The notes under the pieces are model-generated. The model did no database searches, was not told where the DNA came from, and saw nothing but the letters and a program-made list of their open reading frames with translations. This document shows, in pieces, positions 8,483-15,492 of a stretch of DNA of 16,478 bases. Within the stretch, counting starts at the first letter, position 1, and every line of letters starts with the position of its first letter. The translations under genes and the position numbers were made by a program. Source of the stretch: Planctomycetaceae bacterium (lineage in GTDB: Bacteria > Planctomycetota > Planctomycetia > Pirellulales > Pirellulaceae). The stretch lies in assembly GCA_005773145.1 (NCBI GenBank), contig SXHS01000029.1, forward strand, positions 1-16,478, in the 5' to 3' direction.

Positions 8483-11136
8483 GGTGTCGCCTCATCCGGT
8501 GTCTCTTCCGTCGTTTCCGTCGGCAGTGCCTGTTTTGCCAGATGCCTTGCTTCTTCCGCCGTGTTCACGTCCGGCAACGGATCCGACATCCTACCCCGAC
8601 GCAAATGAACGACCACAACCGTGCGAAACACGTTCTGCCGCGCCGCGGGAACAACGTGGATCCCAGGCACTTCCTGATCACTCCAGGCCACCAGGCGTTG
8701 ATCGCCCGCCCGTAAGCTGGCCGGATCGATCGCCAAGTCCAACAGCTGTCGCACGTTCAAGTCACCCAATGCCGAATCGGCTCGAGTCGTCGCGCTACGT
8801 TCCCAAATTTCATGAACCGCGTCCAGGCCGTGATCCGGCTGTAGTGCGATCGCCATAGATTGGCCGGCGGCCAGCGTGTCGAGTGTGCCCGTCAGCACTC
8901 GGCCGGTCGTATCACGAGTCACCAATGCCACGTCCTGGAGCACAAAATCGGTCGCATTGTTCAACGTTCCATCGGCACCCGCACCGCGAAACGTGACCTG
9001 CCCCGGCAAATCCATCATCTGCTCCGCATGCAACATGCCGGTGGAATTGGAAATGATCGGATAGCCGTCCAGCTCGTTTCGTATGCCGCGACGCAAACGA
9101 ACCGTCTCCAGGGTCTGTTGCTGCAAGCGATCTCCTGCCGGGTCCAGCGAAAACGGTTGCACCAGCGTGTCGGCGGATTCAGACACCAGCTGGTAATTGC
9201 TCGACAAGGATGTGTAGAACCCACAGTAACGCGTCACATGCGCGCGGGGGTGCGTACCTTGCACCTCGACCAGAGCGACCTCCGTTCGACTGCGGACGAA
9301 GCCAATGTCCAGCTGAGCGAAGTAGATCACGGCGGCAGCCCCTCCTAGTGCAATGATCGGCGCCGCAATCCACGCCCACTCCATCCGCCCCAGCAACCGG
9401 AAGAACAACCAATTGACGGGTACCAGTACTACCAGGTAGCCAGCGAGGATGCTCAACACGAAGCGAGCATTCGGCACCGCCACCCCCGCTGCCCTTTGAA
9501 GAGCCGACCGTGCCGCGCGGGCCGCGGCGCTGAAATCATTCCACCCGCCTACGCCGGAGCGTGAATCAGATTGGTAGCCACTTCTCTCAAATAACTCCTC
9601 CCCCCGCCCAGACGGGACATGCCCCTCGGGCAGCTGGGGGCGGCCGGTCGCCATCGGAAGTGCAGGCTGATCCGCCTGGCTGGCCTGCTGGAGACCAACG
9701 GGATTCGGACCTAGAATCGCCCTAGCGCTATCCGATTCGTCCAAGTGTTGGGACATGGCCGGGTCCATAGCCCCCGCATCGCGGCTGAAATATCGCACAG
9801 CCGTGCTCGCGCGCGGATCATACCGATGGCCAGAGTCCAAGTATTGCGTATCGGCAACGAACTCTTCGGCGTTGACCTCAAACATCCGCCGCGGCCGCCG
9901 CAACACACCAACATGCCAGAAGCCATCGAACCCGGACCAGCGCACGAACCGTGGAGACGTCAACGACATGGCCGTGACGGCGATTCGGCCACGCCCCACA
10001 CGACGTTCGGCGACCAAGTTCTCCGTTCCGGCCACAAAATGCCCGTCGTCGCGCAAGGTCAAGGGCACCAGGGGAGTGGCGTCGCGATCTTGGTCCGATT
10101 CCGCCTGGCCTGCGGATCCTTCAGCCGGTTCGGCCGCCGTTCTCAAATAATTCGGATAATACTCCTTGCCCACTTCCACGGACTTGGGGGCCACCAGCTT
10201 TCCGACCAACGGCTGGAGCCAGAAGCGGTCGAGCGCATCCATTTGATCACTGGTGAGCGTTTGAGTCTCTCCCGCCGTGGCTGGTAGGTAGTCGTGTAAG
10301 AAGCTATTGCGCAGGGCATCCAACCCGCGCGTGCCATTCACAATCAACTGGCCCCCCCAATGCAACCAGTCCAGCAACGCACGCTGCTGGGCTTCGCCCA
10401 AGCCCCCTGGCAATGCGTCATCCCATACCAGGTAGGACACCGTGCTCCACATCAGGGGATTGGTGGAAAGTGGCCATTGATCTTTCTTGGGAAGAATCAC
10501 CACGTGATCGGCTGGTGCCGTCCAGTCCGGGCGTGGGGGGCGCACGGAAGCCAATTTTCGCAGGTAGCCCCACCGGTCGGACGACTGCGTTAGTACCACC
10601 ACGAAGTATTGGTGCGGTAACAGCTTCGTCGTGAAGCTAGGTTCACGTTGGATCTCACCCCCGCCGTCCGGTAGCAGCAACTGATTCTGAACGGCGAGCG
10701 CTACTTGAGTGTCTTCCGGGCGAGGAATGTAACAGGCCACATCCAGCAATTTCGGCTGGCCTTTGGGAAGCGAGACCGGGCGGGTCACGGTCAAACGAAA
10801 CGGCGATCTCTCCAGCGGGATCATGACACCGCTACCACTCACGGTGGTGGTCGTCAGCTCCCCCTTGAAATCCGACCGGTTGGCACAGGCCCGCAGGGCG
10901 CCACTGACCCAATGCCCGGGCTTGGCCGGATTAATGGGACCGCCATCGGCATGTGGCAGCAGGGAGAGCTTCAGCGGCTCGAAGTCCGGTTTGGCCCGCT
11001 CCTTGGCCAATTGCTCCAGCGACTTGATTTCGTCTTTTTTTTGCGGCGGCTTGGCGGTTCCGCAACCACCGCAACCAGTGACGGTGATCAACAATGGGGC
11101 CAACGCCCACAGTCGAAATCCAGCCCCTCTATGCAT
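8479..11136 (-). CDS. Large lipoprotein/membrane protein paired with an ABC ATPase
   Basis: The product has 885 residues. The start carries a lipoprotein signal, ALAPLLITVTGC, with Cys22 as the probable lipidated residue, then a Gly/Cys and Lys-rich linker. Around residues 210-270 (SYLVWDDALPGGL, QQRALLDWLHWGGQLIVNG) it resembles glutamine amidotransferase-like folds found in bacterial ABC-associated and DUF4350-type proteins. A low-complexity polar stretch (about 430-545) leads to two membrane helices at about 555-577 and 585-607. A further soluble domain of about 280 residues ends in an acidic Thr/Glu tail. A lipid anchor plus two internal helices is unusual. The coupling to the ATPase resembles GldG-type auxiliary subunits in layout; that is inference. 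GGGGGA lies just before ATG 11136. The membrane regions and operon are well supported, the function is not. Confidence 0.8.
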   Translation of the reverse strand: MHRGAGFRLWALAPLLITVTGCGGCGTAKPPQKKDEIKSLEQLAKERAKPDFEPLKLSLLPHADGGPINPAKPGHWVSGALRACANRSDFKGELTTTTVSGSGVMIPLERSPFRLTVTRPVSLPKGQPKLLDVACYIPRPEDTQVALAVQNQLLLPDGGGEIQREPSFTTKLLPHQYFVVVLTQSSDRWGYLRKLASVRPPRPDWTAPADHVVILPKKDQWPLSTNPLMWSTVSYLVWDDALPGGLGEAQQRALLDWLHWGGQLIVNGTRGLDALRNSFLHDYLPATAGETQTLTSDQMDALDRFWLQPLVGKLVAPKSVEVGKEYYPNYLRTAAEPAEGSAGQAESDQDRDATPLVPLTLRDDGHFVAGTENLVAERRVGRGRIAVTAMSLTSPRFVRWSGFDGFWHVGVLRRPRRMFEVNAEEFVADTQYLDSGHRYDPRASTAVRYFSRDAGAMDPAMSQHLDESDSARAILGPNPVGLQQASQADQPALPMATGRPQLPEGHVPSGRGEELFERSGYQSDSRSGVGGWNDFSAAARAARSALQRAAGVAVPNARFVLSILAGYLVVLVPVNWLFFRLLGRMEWAWIAAPIIALGGAAAVIYFAQLDIGFVRSRTEVALVEVQGTHPRAHVTRYCGFYTSLSSNYQLVSESADTLVQPFSLDPAGDRLQQQTLETVRLRRGIRNELDGYPIISNSTGMLHAEQMMDLPGQVTFRGAGADGTLNNATDFVLQDVALVTRDTTGRVLTGTLDTLAAGQSMAIALQPDHGLDAVHEIWERSATTRADSALGDLNVRQLLDLAIDPASLRAGDQRLVAWSDQEVPGIHVVPAARQNVFRTVVVVHLRRGRMSDPLPDVNTAEEARHLAKQALPTETTEETPDEATP

Positions 11137-11191
11137 GCCCGTCCCCCGAGCCGTCGCAAGTCGATAAACGGTCTGAAATTGGTGGCGGCCG

Positions 11192-11216
11192 CACCTCAGG
11201 CCTCCACCTCAGGCCT
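11192..11216. repeat. Two tandem copies of a 12-bp repeat
   Basis: CACCTCAGGCCT occurs at 11192-11203 and again at 11205-11216, one base apart. It lies in the 199-bp gap upstream of the 885-aa gene. Function unknown. Confidence 0.75.
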
Positions 11217-11251
11217 TAGTCTAATGCATCCGGCAGAGAACGCATATCGGC

Positions 11252-11327
11252 CGCTTCGTTTACCGCCAAGCCGAACGCACCGGCCTGATCCCACGCTTCG
11301 TTTACCGCCAAGCCGAAGGCGCCGGCC
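11252..11327. repeat. Two 34-bp direct repeats with 42-bp period
   Basis: A 34-bp unit beginning CGCTTCGTTTACCGCC at 11252-11285 recurs at 11294-11327 with two mismatches (C/G and A/G near the right end). Inside each unit CTTCG can pair with a CGAA-type sequence across TTTACCGCCAAGC, so each may fold as a small hairpin. The pair lies directly downstream of the GlsB-like gene's stop and upstream of the 885-aa gene. It could be a dispersed intergenic repeat, a remnant of a mobile element, or a transcription stop region. Confidence 0.8.
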
Positions 11328-11335
11328 AATCCCAG

Positions 11336-11746
11336 CTAGTCTTCGTATTGCGCGTAGTACCGGCGCCGCCGCCGCGGAGTAGCGCGTCGAGGGGCCGCGT
11401 GGAGAAGTGCATCGTCTTCGATGAACCAGCGGCCGCTGAGCAGCCGGTAGAAAAACAAGAGGCTGAAGGCACCTGCGGTCGCGACCACCACCCCCAACGG
11501 ACTGACTGGCGTGACGCGTTGGCCTTCAAAAAAAAGCGAGCAGGTACCGCAGCCGATGACGGCACCGCCGATTCCCATCGCCAAAGTTGCGATCGCGCCA
11601 CCCGGATCACGCCCCGGCATGATCGCCTTGGCCAAGAGTCCAACCAATGTCCCAAAGCCGATCCACACCAACACATCGTTGATCCATAGCTGGAGCGGCT
11701 CAGCGAATTGGGCCATATTCGATACTGGAGCCAAGGGCCCGTCCAT
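11336..11746 (-). CDS. GlsB/YeaQ/YmgE-family (transglycosylase-associated) membrane protein
   Basis: This is a 136-aa inner-membrane protein. The core, from about residue 27 (WIGFGTLVGLLAKAIMPG, then GGAIATLAMGIGGAVIG), matches the small GlsB/YeaQ stress-linked membrane family, which has glycine-rich helices and a conserved A-K-x-I-x-P-G turn. A third hydrophobic segment (LGVVVATAGAFSLLFFYRLL) follows. The tail is very basic (Arg-rich, RRRRRYYAQYED) and probably cytoplasmic. Family members are usually 80-90 residues, so both ends are extended. The frame is open to 11818, but ATG 11746 has a clear ribosome site and the longer form does not. The molecular role of the family is unknown; E. coli members are stress-induced. 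The gene probably has its own promoter, which I could not identify. Confidence 0.82.
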   Translation of the reverse strand: MDGPLAPVSNMAQFAEPLQLWINDVLVWIGFGTLVGLLAKAIMPGRDPGGAIATLAMGIGGAVIGCGTCSLFFEGQRVTPVSPLGVVVATAGAFSLLFFYRLLSGRWFIEDDALLHAAPRRATPRRRRRYYAQYED

Positions 11747-11753
11747 ACCAGAT

Positions 11754-11758
11754 TCCTC
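11754..11758 (-). promoter_or_regulatory. Shine-Dalgarno that sets the start of the GlsB-like gene
   Basis: GAGGA on the minus strand lies 7 nt before ATG 11746. The alternative upstream starts (GTG 11818, ATG 11788) lack such a site. Confidence 0.6.
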
Positions 11759-11901
11759 ATTCGTCTGACGAACAGCGAGGCGTCCCATGATCGCGTCGGA
11801 CTGGCAGGCCGCAGCCACTTCTAGACTATCGCTACAGCCTTCACATTCTTCATCGACGGTCGCGGCGTTAAACTTTGACTTTGCCGACCCGGCAACGCCA
11901 C

Positions 11902-11925
11902 GATGACAGATTCATCTGTGTCATC
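11902..11925. repeat. Hairpin-forming inverted repeat
   Basis: GATGACA (11902-11908) pairs with TGTCATC (11919-11925), and the stem can extend inward by GAT/ATC with a 2-nt bulge. A smaller hairpin, TTGCC/GGCAA, lies just before it at 11881-11895. Both are in the 245-bp gap between the GlsB-like gene and the 122-aa gene, where I see no other gene. They could act as a terminator for the 122-aa gene or as a regulatory site for the GlsB-like gene; no T-run follows. Confidence 0.45.
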
Positions 11926-11951
11926 CAGCAAATCGATGGCCGGCGATGCCA

Positions 11952-11997
11952 GCTAGTCTCGCTAGCGTCCGTAACGCTAGTGTTCGTAACACTAGTG
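11952..11997. repeat. Array of three overlapping CTAG hairpins
   Basis: Four CTAG tetramers fall within 46 bp and form three adjoining stem-loops that share arms: GCTAG/CTAGC (11952-11966), CTAGCG/CGCTAG (11962-11980), and CTAGTGTT/AACACTAG (11977-11995, loop CGT). The last two also read as 15-bp tandem units (CTAGCGTCCGTAACG and CTAGTGTTCGTAACA). The stop codon of the minus-strand 122-aa gene, TAG at 11992-11994, lies inside the array. It may be a REP-like element or a terminator. Confidence 0.8.
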
Positions 11998-12360
11998 ATT
12001 GAGGTCCGCGTAGGCCGATGTGGGAACGGAACCCGTTCCGCGCGGATCGGCCGGTGCCGGCCAAGACGCAGGACTGCGTTGCGAGGTCATGGAGCGCGAT
12101 TCGAACGGCCACTCGTCCACAACACGAAGCCGGTCTGATTGGCCTGGCGGCGCGTCAACTGTGGCAGCCGGGCCGCGCGCATGGCGCCAACCCGCAAAAC
12201 CAAAGACCGTCACAACAACGACCAAGACAAACCACAGCAAGGCGTCGCGGACGACCGCCAAGCCCCCTTTGCAATGGGGCCAAAGCGCCATACACGACAT
12301 GGCCAACGCCACTGTGGCGGTCACCAAGGTCACGACGGTCAATCCATCTTTGAACTCCAT
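11992..12360 (-). CDS. Small hypothetical membrane protein (122 aa)
   Basis: There are two hydrophobic segments: residues about 7-25 (LTVVTLVTATVALAMSCMAL) and about 38-57 (ALLWFVLVVVVTVFGFAGW), joined by a short loop with Lys and Arg. The last 60 residues are polar, rich in Pro, Ser and Arg, with no recognisable domain. The helices and the ATG right before the first one argue for a real gene, although the ribosome site is weak. I do not recognise the family. It ends inside the CTAG hairpin array. Confidence 0.55.
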   Translation of the reverse strand: MEFKDGLTVVTLVTATVALAMSCMALWPHCKGGLAVVRDALLWFVLVVVVTVFGFAGWRHARGPAATVDAPPGQSDRLRVVDEWPFESRSMTSQRSPASWPAPADPRGTGSVPTSAYADLNH

Positions 12361-12387
12361 GCAGCCCAGCTTACCAAATGGCTTGGA

Positions 12388-12477
12388 ATGATCACAAGCA
12401 TTTTCTCGTTGTTCTGCGTCGCTTTATCGGGTTGCCAGGTCGCTTTGTTCGGCTCGTGCGTTATGGACAAACTTTAG
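12388..12477 (+). CDS. Possible 29-aa lipoprotein (speculative)
   Basis: The short frame reads a hydrophobic stretch ending in the lipobox-like VALSGC, with Cys16 as the potential lipidation site, then 13 residues ending VMDKL. It resembles tiny entericidin-like lipoproteins in layout only. The ribosome site is weak (TTGGA just before the ATG) and the last codons overlap the end of comEC on the other strand. The same frame is also open to 12139, so the lipobox could be chance. Confidence 0.22.
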   Translation: MITSIFSLFCVALSGCQVALFGSCVMDKL

Positions 12478-15050
12478 CGGCCTGATAACGGCCTTGGCTT
12501 GGTCCGGACATGGAGAGAGCGGCTTGTGACCGGCTGCCATCCGGAAGTCCGCCAACGTTCTACATGTACCTGCTGCGCATGCAATCGGACACGAATCGCG
12601 CCGTCCACCGCCGTATGCAGGACTCGGCAGCCCGTAGCCTGTAGCGCGTGGCGCACGTGATCCATTTCTTCGTGGGGCTGGCCGCTGATCATCATCCAGT
12701 CGGCTTGACACCAACGCGCAAACCGATCGGGCGCACTATGAGGACTACCGTGGTGCGGCACCATCGCCACGTCACATCTCTGCGGCGGCTGGCTCAAAAG
12801 GCGTTCCAAGCCGCTCCCTTCCAAGTCGCCCGGCAGTAATAGCGATCGTCCCGCGCACTCCGTGAACAGAACGATACTGTTGGCATTGTCACTCCCGCGC
12901 ACGCCTTGGCGTGGAGGATGAAGGACGCGCGCGCTGGATCGTCGATCCAGAGACCACAGATCGCCATCGTGCAGGCAGCGAATCGCGGCTCCGGATTCTC
13001 GCATGGCCGCCGCCAAGACATCCAAGGCCGGGGAATCGTGGCGAAACATCATGTTGGAAACATAAAGGGTTTCAACCGGAAATCGCTCCAGCAAGCCCGG
13101 CAACGCATTGTAGTGATCGGCGTCGGCGTGCGAGACGATCACCGCGCGCAGCCGAGTGATCCCAGCGTGCCACAAATAGTTGGAGATGATCTGCATCGGG
13201 GCATCCGGAGATCCCAGGCTCCCTGCGTCGTACAGCACGGCCTCGCCATCAGCCGTGTGCAGCACGACGCTCGTCCCATGCCCAACGGCGAGAAAAGTGC
13301 AACATAAATGGGGCTCGTCTGAAGTGCCCACTGCACCGTCCCACATGATCGGGGCCAACCAGCCCACCACAAACCAACATGCCAGGCCGGCGACTGAGAC
13401 TCGCGTATTGCGGCGGGCAGCCGGCCAGCAAGCGTAGATGCCCAGTCCGGCGTAATAACCCGCAACCCACCAGGCAGCCGGACCCGCGACCCAGTAATGA
13501 CTGGCGGGCCAATGTTGGACGGCCTCCACAGTGGCCTCGAGGCACCACAGATTTAGCCCGGCAATCCACCCCATCACCTGGGCCACTGGAGGACAGAGCC
13601 ACCCCGTCAACAACACGATGAAACCAGCGAACATCGCCCCCACGACGGGAATCCACAGCACGACATTCAAGATCAGCGCTGCCGGAGACAACAAGTGGAA
13701 CCGCAACATCACCAATGGCAGCGTGACCAACCAGATGGCGCAGCCGGCCACCGTGATCGTGAGTGCCTGGGAACCGAGGCGCCGCACCCAACGCCACGGC
13801 CACGGTTCCACTGACCGTAGCAACTTCTGCAGTGCATCGGGAGTTCCCTGAAGTCGGAGTACCCACTCGGATAACCCCACCAACGTGGCCACCGCCAGAA
13901 ACGACAACTGCGCGCCGGTGCTGAATAGCTCACTAGGGTTCCAGGCCAGCACAATCAAGGCCGCAGCCGCCAACGAGTTCCACGCGAAGGCGGGCCGCCC
14001 CCCAAGTCGTCCCAGGCAAACGACCACTACCAACACGGCGGCGCGCAGCACGGGCGCCCGTGCGTCCACCATAACGGCGTAACCGATTGTCAGCCCCATA
14101 ACCAACCAAAGCGCCGCGCGCCTGGGCAGCACACTCGTCCGCAGAATCATGAAGAACAACCCCGCCACGATTCCAACATGCATCCCCGATATCGCCAGGA
14201 TGTGTAAGGTTCCTGTGTAAAAAAAGGCCGCCGTGCGCTCACGTTGCAACTGCTCGCGAGCCCCCAGCAACAGGGCCGACGCCAGTTCGCCTTGCCGTTG
14301 GCCTAGGTAATGCCACAGCATGTCGCTGCCGCGCCAACGCAAAGTATCCAAGATCCAACGGGGATCCCAGCGTCCCAACCCGCTGGAACCCGAGGAGATT
14401 CGCTGAACACAGTCCGGATGATCTGCCGACAAACGACACAATTGCCGATCGCCGCGACGCAGCGCGGCGTGGTCCACTTGACCGGGATTGAGGGGCGCGA
14501 CCAAACGGGTCAAATGGGCATGCACTGCCACGCGGTCTCCCGCGCGAACGTCCAACACATGCCCCTGCACGACGAGTTCCACGCGGCCACGCACCTCACG
14601 CAGGCATCCGCCATCGCGCAGTCGGTCCACGACCATCAAGAATCGTGACTGATCGCCACGCGGAAGTGTGCATAGGGGGTCCAAGGGGGGAGCCGGTACC
14701 GACCGCGGTCGCTGCAGGGCCTCCCCTTCCACGTAGACGGGCATCGGTATCTCGGAAGCAAAGAGCGCCAACTCGTGGCTGGAGAAGCAATGCCAGCGAT
14801 CGTGATGCCAAGCGGCACTGGCCGCCGCAATCGCCCCCAGCAAGAGCCCTACCCGAGGCATGGGCCAGGCACAGCGAGAGCCGTACCACCACCCACACAA
14901 ACACAACAACGACGCGATCCACTCGGCAGCTAGTGGCGGCGCCCACGCGCGATCAACGCACATGCCCGTCGCCACTCCTGCCAAGACCGCGACCAACACC
15001 GGAAACGGCCTGCGAACATCACCACGTTCCTCGGCTGCCACCCTGTGCAT
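12474..15050 (-). CDS. comEC: ComEC/Rec2-family DNA uptake channel
   Basis: ComEC is the inner-membrane channel that takes single-stranded DNA into the cytoplasm during natural transformation. The 858-aa product has the full three-part layout. The N-terminal membrane and OB-like DUF4131 region is at about 15-240. The Competence domain (about 255-540) carries LHILAISGMHVGIVAG near residue 288 and many membrane helices. The metallo-beta-lactamase-like domain at about 580-800 carries FLAVGHGTSVVL near 587 and VSHADADHYN near 638, then PHHGS. The family often has DVGQGDA at the first of these and an HxDxDH motif at the second, so the first is altered here and the second kept. A short Arg-rich tail follows. 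The gene starts 19 bp after the mutarotase-like gene on the same strand. No other competence genes are visible. Confidence 0.92.
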   Translation of the reverse strand: MHRVAAEERGDVRRPFPVLVAVLAGVATGMCVDRAWAPPLAAEWIASLLCLCGWWYGSRCAWPMPRVGLLLGAIAAASAAWHHDRWHCFSSHELALFASEIPMPVYVEGEALQRPRSVPAPPLDPLCTLPRGDQSRFLMVVDRLRDGGCLREVRGRVELVVQGHVLDVRAGDRVAVHAHLTRLVAPLNPGQVDHAALRRGDRQLCRLSADHPDCVQRISSGSSGLGRWDPRWILDTLRWRGSDMLWHYLGQRQGELASALLLGAREQLQRERTAAFFYTGTLHILAISGMHVGIVAGLFFMILRTSVLPRRAALWLVMGLTIGYAVMVDARAPVLRAAVLVVVVCLGRLGGRPAFAWNSLAAAALIVLAWNPSELFSTGAQLSFLAVATLVGLSEWVLRLQGTPDALQKLLRSVEPWPWRWVRRLGSQALTITVAGCAIWLVTLPLVMLRFHLLSPAALILNVVLWIPVVGAMFAGFIVLLTGWLCPPVAQVMGWIAGLNLWCLEATVEAVQHWPASHYWVAGPAAWWVAGYYAGLGIYACWPAARRNTRVSVAGLACWFVVGWLAPIMWDGAVGTSDEPHLCCTFLAVGHGTSVVLHTADGEAVLYDAGSLGSPDAPMQIISNYLWHAGITRLRAVIVSHADADHYNALPGLLERFPVETLYVSNMMFRHDSPALDVLAAAMRESGAAIRCLHDGDLWSLDRRSSARVLHPPRQGVRGSDNANSIVLFTECAGRSLLLPGDLEGSGLERLLSQPPQRCDVAMVPHHGSPHSAPDRFARWCQADWMMISGQPHEEMDHVRHALQATGCRVLHTAVDGAIRVRLHAQQVHVERWRTSGWQPVTSRSLHVRTKPRPLSGR

Positions 15051-15069
15051 GGAATCTCATCCCAACCAT

Positions 15070-15393
15070 TCACCCGCTTTCGGCGAACTGTCCAAATACA
15101 AAGGCCTCGTCCATGGAATCGACAATGGACTTTCCGGCGCCGTCGGTGACCATCATCGTCGCCATAAAGGTTGACCACTTTTCCAGGCGGGGATCGTCGC
15201 GGCTGCGTTGCCAGTGCTCTTGGCTCGGTGCCGTGGCAAACAGGAACAGCCGTCCCTGATAGTGATAGATGACCATGTTGATCTGATTGCGCGACATGCT
15301 GTCAGCAATCTCAGGCCACAAGGCATCATGGGCCTCTTTATAGATGTCGTAATGGCCGGGTTTCAGCGAAAATGTCATGGCGGCGCGGTACAT
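15070..15393 (-). CDS. L-rhamnose mutarotase-family protein
   Basis: RhaM-type enzymes interconvert the alpha and beta anomers of L-rhamnose. This 107-aa protein has the family's dimeric alpha/beta-barrel length and motifs: the start MYRAAMTFSLKPG, YKEAHDALWPEIADSM with the presumed catalytic His, INMVIYHYQGRLFLFATAP, and the Trp-rich end of the fold (EKWSTFMATMM). The frame stays open to 15456, but ATG 15393 has AAGGAG 6 nt before it (15400-15405), so the shorter form is chosen. No rhamnose catabolism genes are nearby, so the sugar it acts on is uncertain; many planctomycetes carry several copies. It may share an mRNA with comEC downstream. Confidence 0.88.
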   Translation of the reverse strand: MYRAAMTFSLKPGHYDIYKEAHDALWPEIADSMSRNQINMVIYHYQGRLFLFATAPSQEHWQRSRDDPRLEKWSTFMATMMVTDGAGKSIVDSMDEAFVFGQFAESG

Positions 15394-15417
15394 CGTGAGC
15401 TCCTTATCGTCTCCACA

Positions 15418-15446
15418 TTTGTACACCTCAACAACACGGTTGACAA
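15418..15446 (-). promoter_or_regulatory. Predicted promoter of the mutarotase-family gene
   Basis: On the minus strand TTGTCA (plus coordinates 15441-15446) and TACAAA (15418-15423) are 17 bp apart, matching consensus at 5 and 4 of 6 positions. Transcription would start near 15411, leaving a leader of about 18 nt that contains the AAGGAG site. Confidence 0.5.
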
Positions 15447-15492
15447 GTGGACCCAACCGGCGATGCCTGATTGCGGTCCCACGCTCGGTGAT

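Noticed and set aside
11747..11818. Longer start for the GlsB-like gene
   Set aside because: The GTG and ATG upstream lack a ribosome site, and the added residues do not resemble the family.
12060..12120. tRNA-like T-loop pattern (GTTCGAATC on the minus strand)
   Set aside because: No acceptor or anticodon stem can be formed around it, and it lies in the 122-aa gene.
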